NCBI GenBank assembly: GCA_022578605.1
Contig: MU394072.1
Location: 124,001-188,000, forward strand
DNA: 64,000 bases
Reading direction: 5' to 3'
DNA from: Camillea tinctor
Lineage: Eukaryota; Ascomycota; Sordariomycetes; Xylariales; Xylariaceae
Part shown: one piece after another, positions 24,067-35,700 of the stretch
Numbering within the stretch: the first letter of the stretch is position 1
Layout: every line of letters begins with the position of its first letter
The notes under the pieces: generated by a model
What the model was told of the DNA's origin: nothing
Databases searched by the model: none
What the model saw: the letters and a program-made list of their open reading frames with translations, nothing else
Translations under genes and position numbers: made by a program

Positions 24067-27000
24067 ACCTACACCTTACCTTAACCTACGTAACCTAACC
24101 TACCTGTCTTATCTGTCTGTTCTGTCTTCCAATGTCTGTTTGTTTGTCTAGGGTACCGCACCTGGTTCGTGGGTACTACACGCATACACAAAAGAAAAAA
24201 AAAGCATAGAATCGCCACTACGGATTTTTGGATGTGTTTTTTTTTTTACCCCCTTCTGTACGAAGAGGCAATGTCATGGGATCAAGGAGACGATACGATT
24301 TGCAAGCGACGGTTGTTTCATACTATAGATCTGTTGTCTTTTTTTTCTTTGCCTTTTTTTTTTTTTTTTCCTTTTTTTGCTTAGCTCGAGTCAAGATGCA
24401 GTTTATCTTTTTTGTTTTTATTGTTTTGGGGTGTATCAATGTTGTACTTGGCATTTCTCGCATCTGTGACCAGAAAAAGGGATGCTTACTACTTACTAAA
24501 ATACAAAGAAAAAAGTCACAGGGGGGTTGAGGCATCATTGGGGCTAGGCTGGTGTCAATCAGTTGATCAGCTGGTCAGGCAGGTCGAGGGGCTTTGATTG
24601 GAAACTTTGGGTCACAAACATTGTTCGGTATCAATAGGGGGGGTATCGGTCGGATTGGACTGGCTGTGATTGATCTCACAAATATTGATTTCAAAAACGG
24701 AATGGGACTTGTCTGGGCACAGTTGGGTATGGGATTGGAATGGATTTGAAAACAGACAGGGGGCAGGGGAAGGGGTAAGGGTGGGTGATGGTGACTTCAG
24801 CAGAAAGGGAGGCGAAGCAAAAAAGTAAGGCAGGCAAAGCGCGGCGGAAAACCCGCATATTGCACTTGTTGGTCAGCGGAATATTGGATGGGGTTTTAGG
24901 CTGGCGTTTTGAGTTGCGTAAAGGTACGCGACAATATCTGGCGGTTGTCATCATCTCTTTGTTGTTTTCCGGCTCTTCTTGGGTCGTCTACGTTTGATAG
25001 GGACTTGGCCGGGCTTGGCTATAGGCTTGGCAAATATAACAGAAGAGAGAAAAGAAAGGATGTTCAAGTCAGCAGCATAATAAGCACATCTCGCCTCAAA
25101 AAGTTGACTACTAGTGTACATATGTATATACCTGGTATAGATAGTGGTCTAGGTAGTGGTTTATTGCCTTCACCAGACAGGGGTTGTGCTATTCTGTTCA
25201 AAACATGTCGGCACTGGGGCATTGGCATTGTAACATCAATGTTTACAACCATACTAAAAATAAAAACAAAGATAAAAGAAACATCAGAAATGATATATTT
25301 ATATATACATATATATACCTAGGTTAGATATATAATATATATTTAGGGAGGGGAAAGGGGGCAAAGAGGGGAAGACGGAAATGTTGAGAATAAAGACACC
25401 AAAATCGATAATGGTAATAATAATAGGAAATAATAATCAACTAACGAACATAAATGACTTGTACTAATAAACATAAACGTGGGGGGTTGAACATAACATC
25501 CTAACCCAGGTTAGAAAGGATTCGGGGCACGTGGTGATTTCTCCTCGTTTCTTTCGCTCTGTAATAGAGTATATTCTTCGGACTTAAGATAGCCTACATG
25601 GTACCTAGGTAAGGTACCTACACAGCCCAAACGCTTTTACCGGGGAATATATTATTTCAACTGAGAACATGCTGTTCATGTGACCTACCCTGATTAATGA
25701 CCCTGGAGTTTTACTGCCACCGCGTGGGTATAACGCCAAGTATTTTCGAAAATTTGATTCCATAGGACAATCCCTTGGCATGCACTTACACGTATGTTAG
25801 TTTGTAGGGTTTGTAGGGTTACCCCGTAGGTTCGGTTCGGGGTCTTCCAAGTTACCATCTTATCTCTTGTCTAGTTTTTTTTTTTTTCCTTTTTTGTTTT
25901 TCTTTTAATATACTTCCCAAAGTCTTGGCCGTTTCTATTTTACATTCTCTTTTCCTTCTTTTTGTGGAATAACCCGTTTGAACTTTGTTTCGTGCTCCAT
26001 ATTTGCTTTTTAATGCCAGGCGTGTCTAATAAGATTCTCGTATAAGGTTAGGTTTATGCAGATAGATTAAGTTAACTGTATGCATGTACTTACTATACAC
26101 TACTTTTAAGCTATACCTAAAATGCTTGTATAGGTAGGTTAAATTACACCAGGCACAACATAGCCCTGCTTACCTAGGTACCTGGGTAGCCCCGAAAACC
26201 CAAAATACAAGGCCGTTAGGTAGTACTGTACATACCTACGTAAGGTCGGTTTTAAGTTAGGAAAAAGGAAAAAAAAAAGAAGAAGGTTGGATGCAGCTAT
26301 TTCTTCCAAGCCACTAGGAAGCTATAGCGAGCACGCTAAATTTGGACTAAATGCCTAGGCATAACGTCTAGCACCTGACTTTATATATTGATAGCTGTGC
26401 TACTGACCGACACTACGTCACATCATCCATTGCGTACTTACGTACCTAGCTATGTACTACTAAGCCTTATAGGTAGGTGAGGTGAGGGTGGGCAAGGCGG
26501 GGCGAGTGCACTAAGACTCTAGGTTTAGCGAGGTAGGTCAATGTACCACCTTTCACTACATCATCATCATCTAAATCAATTCAACCCATAGAGTTTGGTT
26601 TCAATATATGTTGAGGTACTACCCAGCTAACCTCGACTTGCTAGGATAGGTAGGCTATGAGGTATACATGTCAGAAGAAGTCCTTCGCCAAGCCGCGAGA
26701 TAGTGCAAACCTTTTTTACCTCCATGGTCGAGGCCAAGGAGAGGAGACGTTGGAGAGGGGGCGAAGAAAACGTCAATCAATGCACAAATCTAGAATATCC
26801 ATACATGACGAAAGAGGGTCTTGACAAATTATCCAAACACGCAATACGCCGAGAAATAAAGGGAAGAAGAAGACGGACATACGTACGACTAAAATGCGTA
26901 AGTTGTAACGTGATGTTGGCGTTAGGGGAATTACATCTTTGATCCGACTCGGCTTTTACTTGAAGTCACTACACTTATACTTACACACCACTTACACACA

Positions 27001-27457
27001 CTTACACATAGGTATGGAACGACAACAACAACAGCAACAACCACAACCGCAACCTTGGCATTCTCTCACTTCAACTTCTTCATCCTACCTTATCCGCTTA
27101 TTCTGACTCTAAATAGAAATTTGAAAATTCATCATTGGTTCGTAATTTGTTTCACCGTGACCTGATCAATCATGAATGTCCCACCTACTAACTATGAGAC
27201 ATGCAGACGGACAGACAGAAACACAGAGACAAGACCGTATTGAAGGTACATACAAGAAGCAAGAAGCAAAAAGCCAAGCAAGAGATAATACTCTTGGCTA
27301 TTGCCCAGTCCCTTACGTACCCTTAAACTGGAACCACCGAACCGCCATCTTGGGCCACCGAAGTTGGCTTCATTCATTCATCAGCATTCGTTACTAATTT
27401 AAAATAAGAAACAAAAAATCTCCCGAAGGACGTGCTGCATTGGGAATCAGCCCAGCC
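24067..27457. other. 3.4-kb gene-free spacer
   Basis: I see no supportable gene. The sequence carries T-rich runs (24340-24380), (TA)-rich DNA (25300-25345) and several TACCTA/TAGGTA words, including two exact TACCTAGGTA palindromes at 25602 and 26171. The last ~450 bases form the upstream region of the ornithine cyclodeaminase homologue. A CAA-rich stretch at 27020-27055 lies in a short upstream frame starting at ATG 27014. Confidence 0.45.
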
Positions 27458-29100
27458 ATGACCTTGGCAGTCTTGTCCGAGGACGACGTCCGCCAATTGC
27501 TCGAGAATTTGAGTCACGACGAGGCCGAGACCTTGGCAGACACTCTTAGATGCGCCCTCCACGAATATTCCACCGGCACTCAAGTGATCGACACTGGGTT
27601 GGTCCACCAGCCTGAGCGTACCTCGATACATTCCAGTGCTACCGGCGCTACCACGCTATTTGTGCCTTCGTGTAGCCCCTCTGGTCATGGAGTCAAAGGC
27701 AAGTAACCAGCCTAATTCAGCCCCCTTTCCCCTCGTCACTAACGGTTTTGCCTAGTCGTGAGCGTCGCGTCACCTTCGGCCGACCCGTCGCTCCCTACCA
27801 CCAAACCCACTGGCTCCGTGTCACTGTACGCGCCCGACGGCCACCCCATAGGCTTCCTGCACGCTCATACTCTGACGGCCTTCCGCACGGCTCTCGCGTC
27901 AACATGTCTGCTCATGAAGCGGGCAACTGTCCGCACCCTTACCGTCTTTGGTTCCGGCCTGCAGGCCTACTGGCATATACGACTCGCCCTGATGCTGCGG
28001 GGTAACACGATCCGCTCTGTGAATATCATCAACCGGCGCTTTAGCGACAATGCAAAGCTTATCCTGCAGAAGTTCTACGCAGTGCCTGCCGAGACCAAGC
28101 AGCGTGAAGGGTGGGAAGCCGCGCGGTTCAGCGTCTTGACCCCTGGCTACGGTGAATATAGCCGCCTGCAAAAGGATCATATTCGTGATGCCGACGTTAT
28201 CTATTGCTGCACGCCGAGCACGGAGGACCTGTTCGACGCGAGCATACTGACGAATCACGAGGGACGTAAGAAGGGGCGGCTAATCGTGGCAGTCGGAAGC
28301 TACACCAAGGACATGCGGGAATTACCTAAGGAGCTGTTGCTGCAGGCTACGAAGTCACATTCCGGTAGCCATTTTCACTACCACAAGCATGCCCTAGAGG
28401 GCGGAGTTGTCATCGTCGATACCCTTGACGGGGCTCTCAAGGAATCTGGTGAGATTGTCGACGCGGGTTTGGAGCCCAACCAACTCGTCGAGTGAGTTCT
28501 CCCGGTGTTTCTTAACCTAAACTACTAGGTACTACCAACACAGCCTACCTTCCCTATTTACCGTGAACCTGATCTCTTATATCCTTGGTAGGGAGGGGGG
28601 CATAAAAATAGCACAATGCTGACAAGAATGAAAACCCTAGGCTAGGAGAACTCGTCATGATCGACAAACTCACTAGGGAGGAAGAAGGATCCTTCGCCTC
28701 CGCGCCGTCCACCGAAGTGTCATCCATCTCCGACTCCTTCGACAGGCTGGACCTAGCCTCCGGCGGGAGCGCCATGTCGACCGTCTTCGGGTCCACGGAC
28801 TCGAGCCCCTCGTCCCGAACCAGCAACAACGGCGGCAACCACAAGCGCTCGCTATCGCCGAGCCCGCACCGCTCCAGCTTCTTCCACCACCGCCGCACCT
28901 CCTCCAGCCACCACTCCAGCTCGGATAATAAAAAACAACAACAACAACAGCGGGACGACCACCTCGCGCGCTGGCTCACCTCCGGCAACGTCATATACAA
29001 GAGCGTGGGGCTCGGGCTCATGGACCTCGTCGTCGGGCTCGAGGTCGTGCGCCTCGCGCGCCAGAAGCGCGTCGGCTGCCACATCGAGGGCTTCTCGTAG
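27458..29100 (+). CDS. ornithine cyclodeaminase / mu-crystallin family protein with a disordered insertion
   Basis: Three exons (27458-27698, 27756-28491, 28641-29100) encode 478 residues. The first intron (57 nt) is GC-AG: AAAG|GCAAGT to CCTAG. The second (149 nt) is GTGAGT to CCTAG. Both splices restore conserved sequence, the second giving QLVELGELVM. The N-terminus starts with VLSEDDVRQLLE. The Rossmann motif GSGLQA is at about 146-151. The C-terminal family block NVIYKSVGLGLMDLVVG is at about 442-458. Known activities are NAD-dependent conversion of L-ornithine to L-proline plus ammonia, or ketimine reduction in relatives; the substrate is not determined here. About 95 residues (335-430), rich in Ser, His, Asn and polyGln, interrupt the fold just before the last block, making the protein longer than the usual ~350-380. 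An antisense frame over exon 3 is not credited. Confidence 0.87.
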
Positions 29101-30039
29101 GGCGGGGACAGCTCGCCGCTGGCGCCGATCATGGGCGGGCTTCTGCCGGACACCAAGTGCCGCAGGTTGAGCTGCGATAATGTGAGTTTGTAAGATTAAG
29201 ATTAGGCATGTGAGTTATGTGTATGTATGTATATATATATATACGATTGCTGCTCTACTAGGCTCTTTTTTTTTCTCTCTTCTGGCTGGCGTGGTTAGAA
29301 ATGAGGATAGGGGAGGGGATTAGGGGTTGGAGGGGAAAGGGAAGATGGGGAGAGCTACGGAAGAAAGAAATGTGAATAAGGGGGAGGGGGGACTAGCCTA
29401 GAGCTGAGATATGTAGATATCAAAAGAAATAAAAAAGTAAACTTGAGATAAAACACGATGTTCTCTATTGATTTTTTTTTCCCCACTTTACGGTTAATTA
29501 TGTGTATAGTTACCTAGACAGGTATATACATAGCCCTGATTTACACAACTGTAGGTAAAGTAGCATACATACTAAAAAGGGGAGCGGGGGGAGAAGAGGA
29601 ATATATAACCTAATCAATTCTTAATTTTCATCCCTTTTTTTTCGGTCTAAGTTGTGATATATGTATGCATAGGTCATGCCCAGGTAGGTATTCTTCCCTA
29701 TAGCGACTTATCAAGACATAAGACAGGACGCACATAGACACAGACACGCATAGGTTACATGATGATATATATATACATACCTACACAGACACTAGATAGA
29801 CTCCTAATAATAATAATAATAATAATAAAAAACCAAGAACCCTGATCCAATTCTTCTCTCGTTCTTCCGTCCTATGCAGATACCCATACTACTTCGCTGA
29901 GAAACAAGAAACCCTTCTCTCTTATAGTTGCGGTAAGGGGGTTGGGTTAGGTCGGATGTGTGTTTCTTTTTCTTCCTTTTTTTTGTTGTTGATTAATTCT
30001 GTTCTCCCTCCCGTCCCTCTATCTCTTCTCCTTTTTTTT
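29101..30039. other. spacer between two convergent genes
   Basis: This is the shared 3' flank of the ornithine cyclodeaminase homologue and the thiolase. It contains (TA)n near 29230 and a (TAA)8 microsatellite at 29805-29828. I see no gene. Confidence 0.5.
29805..29828. repeat. (TAA)8 microsatellite
   Basis: Eight TAA trinucleotides lie in the 3' flank downstream of the thiolase gene. Confidence 0.85.
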
Positions 30040-31510
30040 TTACTCAGCAACCCACACCGCCGCCATACCCATACCGGTACCGATGCACATGCTCGTGACG
30101 CCTATGCGCTCGCCGCGGCGGCGCAGCTCGTAGAGCAGGGTGCTGACCTGGCGGGCGCCGGTGCAGCCGAGGGGGTGGCCGAAGGCGATGGCGCCGCCCT
30201 TGGGGTTGATCTTCTCAAGGGGCAGGCCGAGCTCGTTGGCGCACCAGAGGCACTGGCTCGCGAAGGCCTCGTTGATCTCGAAGATGTCGACGTCGTCCTT
30301 GGTCAGGCCGGTGAGCTCGAAGACCTTGGGGATGGCCTTCCACGGCCCGACGCCCATGAGCAGCGGCTTGACGCCGACGATGCTGGCGGCGACGTACTTG
30401 CCCAGGATGGTCTGGCCCAGGCGCTCGGCCGTGGACCGCTTCATCAGGAGCACGGCGGCGGCGCCGTCGCTGATCTGCGACGCGTTGCCGGCGTGGATGC
30501 TGCCGTCCTTGGCGAAGGCCGGGCGGATCTTGGAGAGCGACTCGGCGGTGATGCCGGGGCGCACGCCGTCGTCCTTGCTCACCGTCACCGTCTTGGTCTC
30601 GCCCGACTTGGGATCCTCGAACTTGACCGTCAGGGGGTGGATCTCCTCGTCGAAGAGGCCGGCTGCCTGCGCCTTGAGCGCCTTCTGGTACGACGACGCG
30701 GCGAATGCGTCCTGATCGGTGCGCTTGATGTTGCGGGCCTTGGCCATGTCTTCCGACAGCACGCCCATGGGCACTTTGCAGTTGGCCGCTTCGGGGTGCG
30801 ACTCGAGGAGCTCGGAGAATTCGGTTACGGCGTTGGGGCTGGAAGGAGAGGAAACATGTATGTTAGTTTTCTGCTTTTTCAACTAATGATATGCTTACGT
30901 GGGATCGCGGGGTTGGATAGAAAGACGAAAGGGAAAAGGAGAGGAAGACATACCCGTATTGTAAGCTCATGCTCTCGACACCAGCACCAATACCAACCTC
31001 AATCATGCCAGCACGGATCTGGTTGGCGACGTCGACGCAAGCTTGTAGACCGGAAGAGCACTGACGGTTGAGAGTGCGCACAGCGGTGCTCTCGGGCAGG
31101 CCGGCGACGAGGGCAGCGGCACGCATCTCGGTAGCACCACCACCGGGGGCGAGAACCTCACCAACGCATACGTCTTCTACTAGGGAGGGGTCGATCTTTG
31201 ATCGCTCTAGGAGGCCCTTCAGCGCACCGGCCATCAGGTCAGCGGCCTGTGTGTCCTTGAACGCGCCCTTGCCACCCTTGGTAAAGGCGGTGCGGAGACA
31301 TGCCGTCACGACAATCTGTTATCCTAGTTTAGCAAAGGGTTGTATATTTTCGGAATTGGGATCGTGGTGAGAACGAGGAGGAGGAGGGTGGCAGGAGGAG
31401 GGTGAAGGTGAACGTACGTCGTCTGGGTTCTTCTGTAGTAGCTTCTCTCGCGCCGACTTGGAGCCGGACAGTTGACCGGAGATCTGTGACAATCGCTCGA
31501 AGGCTGCCAT
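30040..31510 (-). CDS. pot1: peroxisomal 3-ketoacyl-CoA thiolase
   Basis: Three exons (31510-31418, 31315-30954, 30838-30040) encode 417 residues. Introns are 102 and 115 nt with GTACGT and GTATGT donors. The N-terminus holds a PTS2 peroxisomal signal, R6-L7-x5-Q13-L14 (RLSQISGQL). The catalytic set is complete: C117 in NRQCSSGLQA is the acyl-accepting nucleophile, H373 lies in GHPLGCTGARQ, and C403 in SMCIGTG is the second Cys. The length fits peroxisomal thiolases, and the PTS2 separates it from cytosolic acetoacetyl-CoA thiolase. Known reaction: CoA-dependent cleavage of 3-ketoacyl-CoA to acetyl-CoA and a chain two carbons shorter, the last step of beta-oxidation, imported through Pex7. 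A long GC-rich frame on the opposite strand (29956-31071) crosses the introns and has no family features, so it is a shadow. Confidence 0.96.
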
Positions 31511-33744
31511 AGTGAAGAGATAAAATATGTTAGTTTAGTTGGTTGCGGTTTGCTTCTCTTGATCTGTGTTCAGGGAGTGTTGGGAGAAGAAGAAAAAGAA
31601 GAATAGATTAACAAGGGGAGGAAGTAAATAAGTTTACACATACCACCCATGTTGTAAGTAAATATATATTAACCTAGGTTAAGTGGTTAGTGTTAGTGTT
31701 AGTGCTAGTGTTCGTGTTAGTGTTAGAATTGATGTAGTATTCTCCTGCAAATGGCGATCTCTCCGGTCTAAGTTATTGGTTATGTAGTAGTGTTGATGTT
31801 TTTTGTAAGTGTCTTTTCTCTCTCTCTGTTCGTTGAAGATTAATAAGAGAGGACAATGGAGGAAAGCGAAAGCTGGACCTCGGGAACTTCTTGCTGCAAA
31901 ATGCGGTTACGGTTACATGCTGATGTCAGAAGGGGGTTCTCTCCCCCACAGTCCGCCGAGGCACAAAAACAGAGCTTCTGATTGGTCGCTTAGTTTCACT
32001 TGCTAGCCCCGGACTTTAAAAAAGGGTCGCCTGTGTACCGAATTCACATGCCAAAAGATCGAACTTTACTAAGGGATGTCCGCAAGCATACATTACATTA
32101 GTAGTTGTAAACTCCTGACCTAGCACTATATAACTTACATGTGGGAATGCGATTAACTATTATAAGACTTCCCCAGCCTGTTACCCCGGAGAATTGGGGT
32201 ATTCCACTAGCCTAGGTGGTCATGTTCATGATCAGGTGAATTTGATTTTTGGGGAATGGAATACTTGTACATTATAAATATACCTAACTCCGATGCATAG
32301 TCGGCTCTATGAATCGCTAAACTTAGTAATAAGTTATATGTACCTAGGTAGTAGATTAAGGTTACCTAGGTACCTTTTATCACTCAGCCCGACACACCGA
32401 TACCACGGCCGATTACCGACAACGTGGGATGCCGCTGCTAGCATACGGACGTAGAGATCTATTCGAAATATGGATTCTAAGCCACCTATCAATGTCTGGG
32501 GTTATGGTTGTTGGGGATGGTTGGGGTTGCGGGGTTCACTATGACGATGTGGTGCGGAGAAGAAACCATCGAAGGATCTCCAACATGATACTATATTATG
32601 TACCTAATGTACCTTATGTAGTGTACATAAGCCTCTACTTATTGTGTATGTATGTAGGGACGACTGAGATAGATATGCTTTCTTTTTGGTATGTTTTCTT
32701 TTTCTTATATACCTTATATATATAATTTCTTTTTCCTTCAACAGAACGCCAAGAACCCTTGGCGAACTAGCACAAGTCATCCTAATTAGCTTGGTCGAAG
32801 CTATTACGTGAATGCTCATAGTAATAAAGGTTATGGCTACCAGTATACGTAGAATAGAGTTAAGATAGTTATTTATGATAGTAATATCTTCCGTAGTCTA
32901 TTAGTCTATAGACGGCTCTTCTAGGCTTCTAGGGTACTCCTGTTTTTCTTTTATATTTGTCAGTGCCAACACAAATGATAGCTCTGTATCAGGAACGGAT
33001 TATACAACCCTGTTAATAAATTTGTAATCCGACATCATTTAACGTATCTAGATTATAGGAATTCGAGGCTGCCGTTTCTAAACCATGGGGTGACTGACTT
33101 ATATGTAACTACCCCTGAGATATATGCAGTGATCTTTGAGGGGTAACTTCGTGATCGAAGCTATAGAGCAAAGATCTACGGAACCGATATCAAGACTTCT
33201 TCTAGGTCGGTGTTCTGGAAACTACTAACTTATTAGTGAACCTGCATCTGCCACGTTCGGGTGTAGTCTAAGATGCCTATCGCCATACTACCCACTACCG
33301 GGGTGTCGCAGGATTCCCGGCTTGGAGTAGAGATAAGACGACAGACCCCTTTCACCTCAATGCCAATCGCAACTAATACTTAGTGTATTTCCAAGACGTT
33401 TCCCGTCATGTTATCGGCTACCTATGTATAATATCAATAACATGGCTCAATGTTGTGTCTATCAAGATTTACAGCTCTAGACAGGGCTCATGGTAGGTAC
33501 ATATCGTATTCATGTTCGTCCACTTATCGTCGATCCCGCCAGATCGGAGCTCGAACCGGCTTCTTTTGTCGTGAATAGCTTGCTCGTCAGTTCTCTATAA
33601 AAGCTGGTAGCCTCGTATGTGTGACTTCCTAGAATGGCGATCTTTCTCATTAGAGGGTTCAGCTATTACCTAGGTATCCCATATCCTAGAGTATCTTACT
33701 TGAGTATCTTACTTGATCGAGGTTCATCTGAATATTGAGAAACA
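31511..33744. other. 2.2-kb spacer upstream of thiolase and asparaginase-like genes
   Basis: It divides two divergent genes. I see no reading frame of note. It has an imperfect hexamer array (31686-31727), a 14-bp palindrome (31669-31682), and three TACCTAGGTA palindromes (32341, 32363, 33667). The stretch from 32800 to 33700 is AT-rich and featureless to me. Confidence 0.45.
31686..31727. repeat. GTTAGT hexamer array (7 imperfect units)
   Basis: Seven consecutive hexamers, of which units 1-3 and 6 are exactly GTTAGT and the others differ by one base. It adjoins the palindrome TTAACCTAGGTTAA. Confidence 0.85.
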
Positions 33745-35312
33745 ATGTTCCCATCACTCAGGGCGGCTGCCATATTAGCATTGGCTGCCAGTGCCATTGG
33801 CACCCCGGTTACTCACCAGGAACATGACTTCGACTTAGAATGGATTTCTACCAATAGCTCCCTCCCTAAAGTCGTGTACGTACGCGCCTTCGCGAAGACC
33901 CCGACCCGTAATCGCTAACGTTGGATGTTATGAAACTCCAGTATATACAGCGCTAAAGGAACGATCCTATCGGCTTCTAATTACAGTCGTTTGGACAACA
34001 TCCAATACGGCCGTGGGGTTGGACCTACTCCCCAGGAAATGATTGCAAATGTCTCTGAAGTTCTGAAGGTGGCGCAGCTCGCTGTAGTGAATTTCCCGGT
34101 CACAGGAGGTAGCTCGGGCCTGAACTCGTCGCTGTACCTGAACATCACTCAGTACGCGAACAGACAGCTATGCTCGAAGGATTCAGATATCGTTGGTGCA
34201 GTTATGTTCCACGGAACTAACACCTTAGAGGAGACTGTAAGTGCTGGATGACACATATGGAAACACATACTAATATTTGAGAAAAAAGGCGTTTGGTGTG
34301 GATTTGACCTTTAACTGCTCTAAGCCATTCATCGCCACCGGTGCCATGCGGCCAGATACATATATATCCCCAGACGGACGTTCGAATTTCTACCAGGCTG
34401 TGGCTGCTGCGGTATCACCCTCTTCTAGAGATCGTGGTGGCCTCATTGCGTTCAACGATAGGTAAGCCACTCTAAGCTGGGTCAACTGCTCGAAAATGCG
34501 GCACCCCCGTCTCCTGAATCTTACACTACAAGCGCAGGACACGAACTTTCCTCCTCTAAACTGACCCTGTTTATAGGATTACGTCTATCTACTACTCTAC
34601 CAAGCTGGACGCCAACACGCCTGATACATTCAAGGCCATCGAGCAGGGCAACCTCGGCGCTTTCCTCGGCGGACAGCCGTTCTATTTCTTTGGGCCCTCG
34701 TACCCCACTGGACGACCGTATTTCGATGTGACCAACACGACCGAGCTCCCATCCGTGATAACTCTATACGGTCATCGTAAGTATTCCTGAAGTACCCGGC
34801 GATCAAACCAGGTACTTTCCCGGAACATGAGGAAAGAGAAAGGCTAATATATCACACAGAGGGCTTCGATGCTACCCTGATGTACGCTGCCGTCGCCAAC
34901 GGTGCTAAGTAAGCTCATCCCCCTCCCCCTTTTCCGAAATAGACAATAGAAAAGAAAGAAAGAAAGAAAGAAAGCTAATGGAGATTTTCACCTTACCAGA
35001 GGACTTGTGATCCTCGGCCCTGGCGCCGCGCAGATCAGCCCTAGTGCCGAGGCAGCAGCCGAGGAGCTGCTGAAGCAGGGGATACCGACCGTCGCGGTCG
35101 CACGCCCTGTCTCGGGCACCGGCGTCCCCTCCCCCTTCCCGGAGGGCGTTATTTACTCGAGCTACCTGGGCGCGGACCAGGCGCGCATCATGCTGCAGCT
35201 CGGGCTAAATGCTGGGTACGACCTCGATGCCCTGCGCGAACTCTTTGAAAGCCCCTTGCGCAAGGCTATCTATGGGCCTGCTGTGAATCAGGAGTTTTAC
35301 GGGTTGGTGTAG
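33745..35312 (+). CDS. secreted L-asparaginase-family protein with altered catalytic motif
   Basis: Six exons (33745-33875, 33942-34236, 34289-34461, 34577-34776, 34860-34908, 35000-35312) encode 386 residues. Each splice restores family sequence, for example PKVVIYSAKGTI across intron 1. Residues 1-19 form a signal peptide (hydrophobic, Ala-rich). Several N-x-S/T sites suggest glycosylation. The first active-site Thr is kept (T51 in KGTI), though the usual TGGTI is AKGTI. The second signature reads HGTNTLEET (134-142) where GTDTLEET is expected, so the catalytic Asp after T136 is Asn137. The Lys of the triad is probably K209 in STKLD. The C-terminal domain continues through VILGPGAAQISPSAEAA. 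Known family reaction: L-asparagine to aspartate plus ammonia. With the Asp changed, full asparaginase activity is doubtful; another amidohydrolase or binding role is possible. Confidence 0.85.
34949..34974. repeat. (GAAA)6 microsatellite in asparaginase-like gene intron 5
   Basis: About six GAAA units lie within the last intron (34909-34999). Confidence 0.85.
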
Positions 35313-35700
35313 GGGAGAGATGGGTTTCAGTTGGGGTAAGGGGGAAGAGGGAAGCGGGATATGTGAACGATTCTAATGTGTATTCGTAATGATATATGGT
35401 TCGCTATGAATAATGATCGAGTTAATCTTGACCCCCGTTGGGTGAATGAGTAGCTTTCTTCTCTGGGAACTATGAGTTTGCTGCTACGGTAAATAGGTAT
35501 AGGGTATATTGTAGTACATCCCGTAACCGATGATCTCACGATATCTTCAACTAGGGGACTCCCATTCCACATTTATACTGCCCGAGACTAGTAACCGATC
35601 CCCAGCCGCGGCAGTAGAATATTTTATTCTACGGCCAAAACATAACTTACGCCCTGCCTACCTATTGTAGAACCTGTCCACCACCCACCCAACCACCCCC
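35313..35700. other. short spacer between convergent genes
   Basis: 388 bp between the asparaginase-like and acyltransferase stop codons. Nothing is recognised beyond 3' flanks. Confidence 0.5.

Noticed and set aside
29956..31071. 371-codon GC-rich frame opposite the thiolase
   Set aside because: It runs across a thiolase intron and mirrors third-position GC bias of a certain gene on the other strand.
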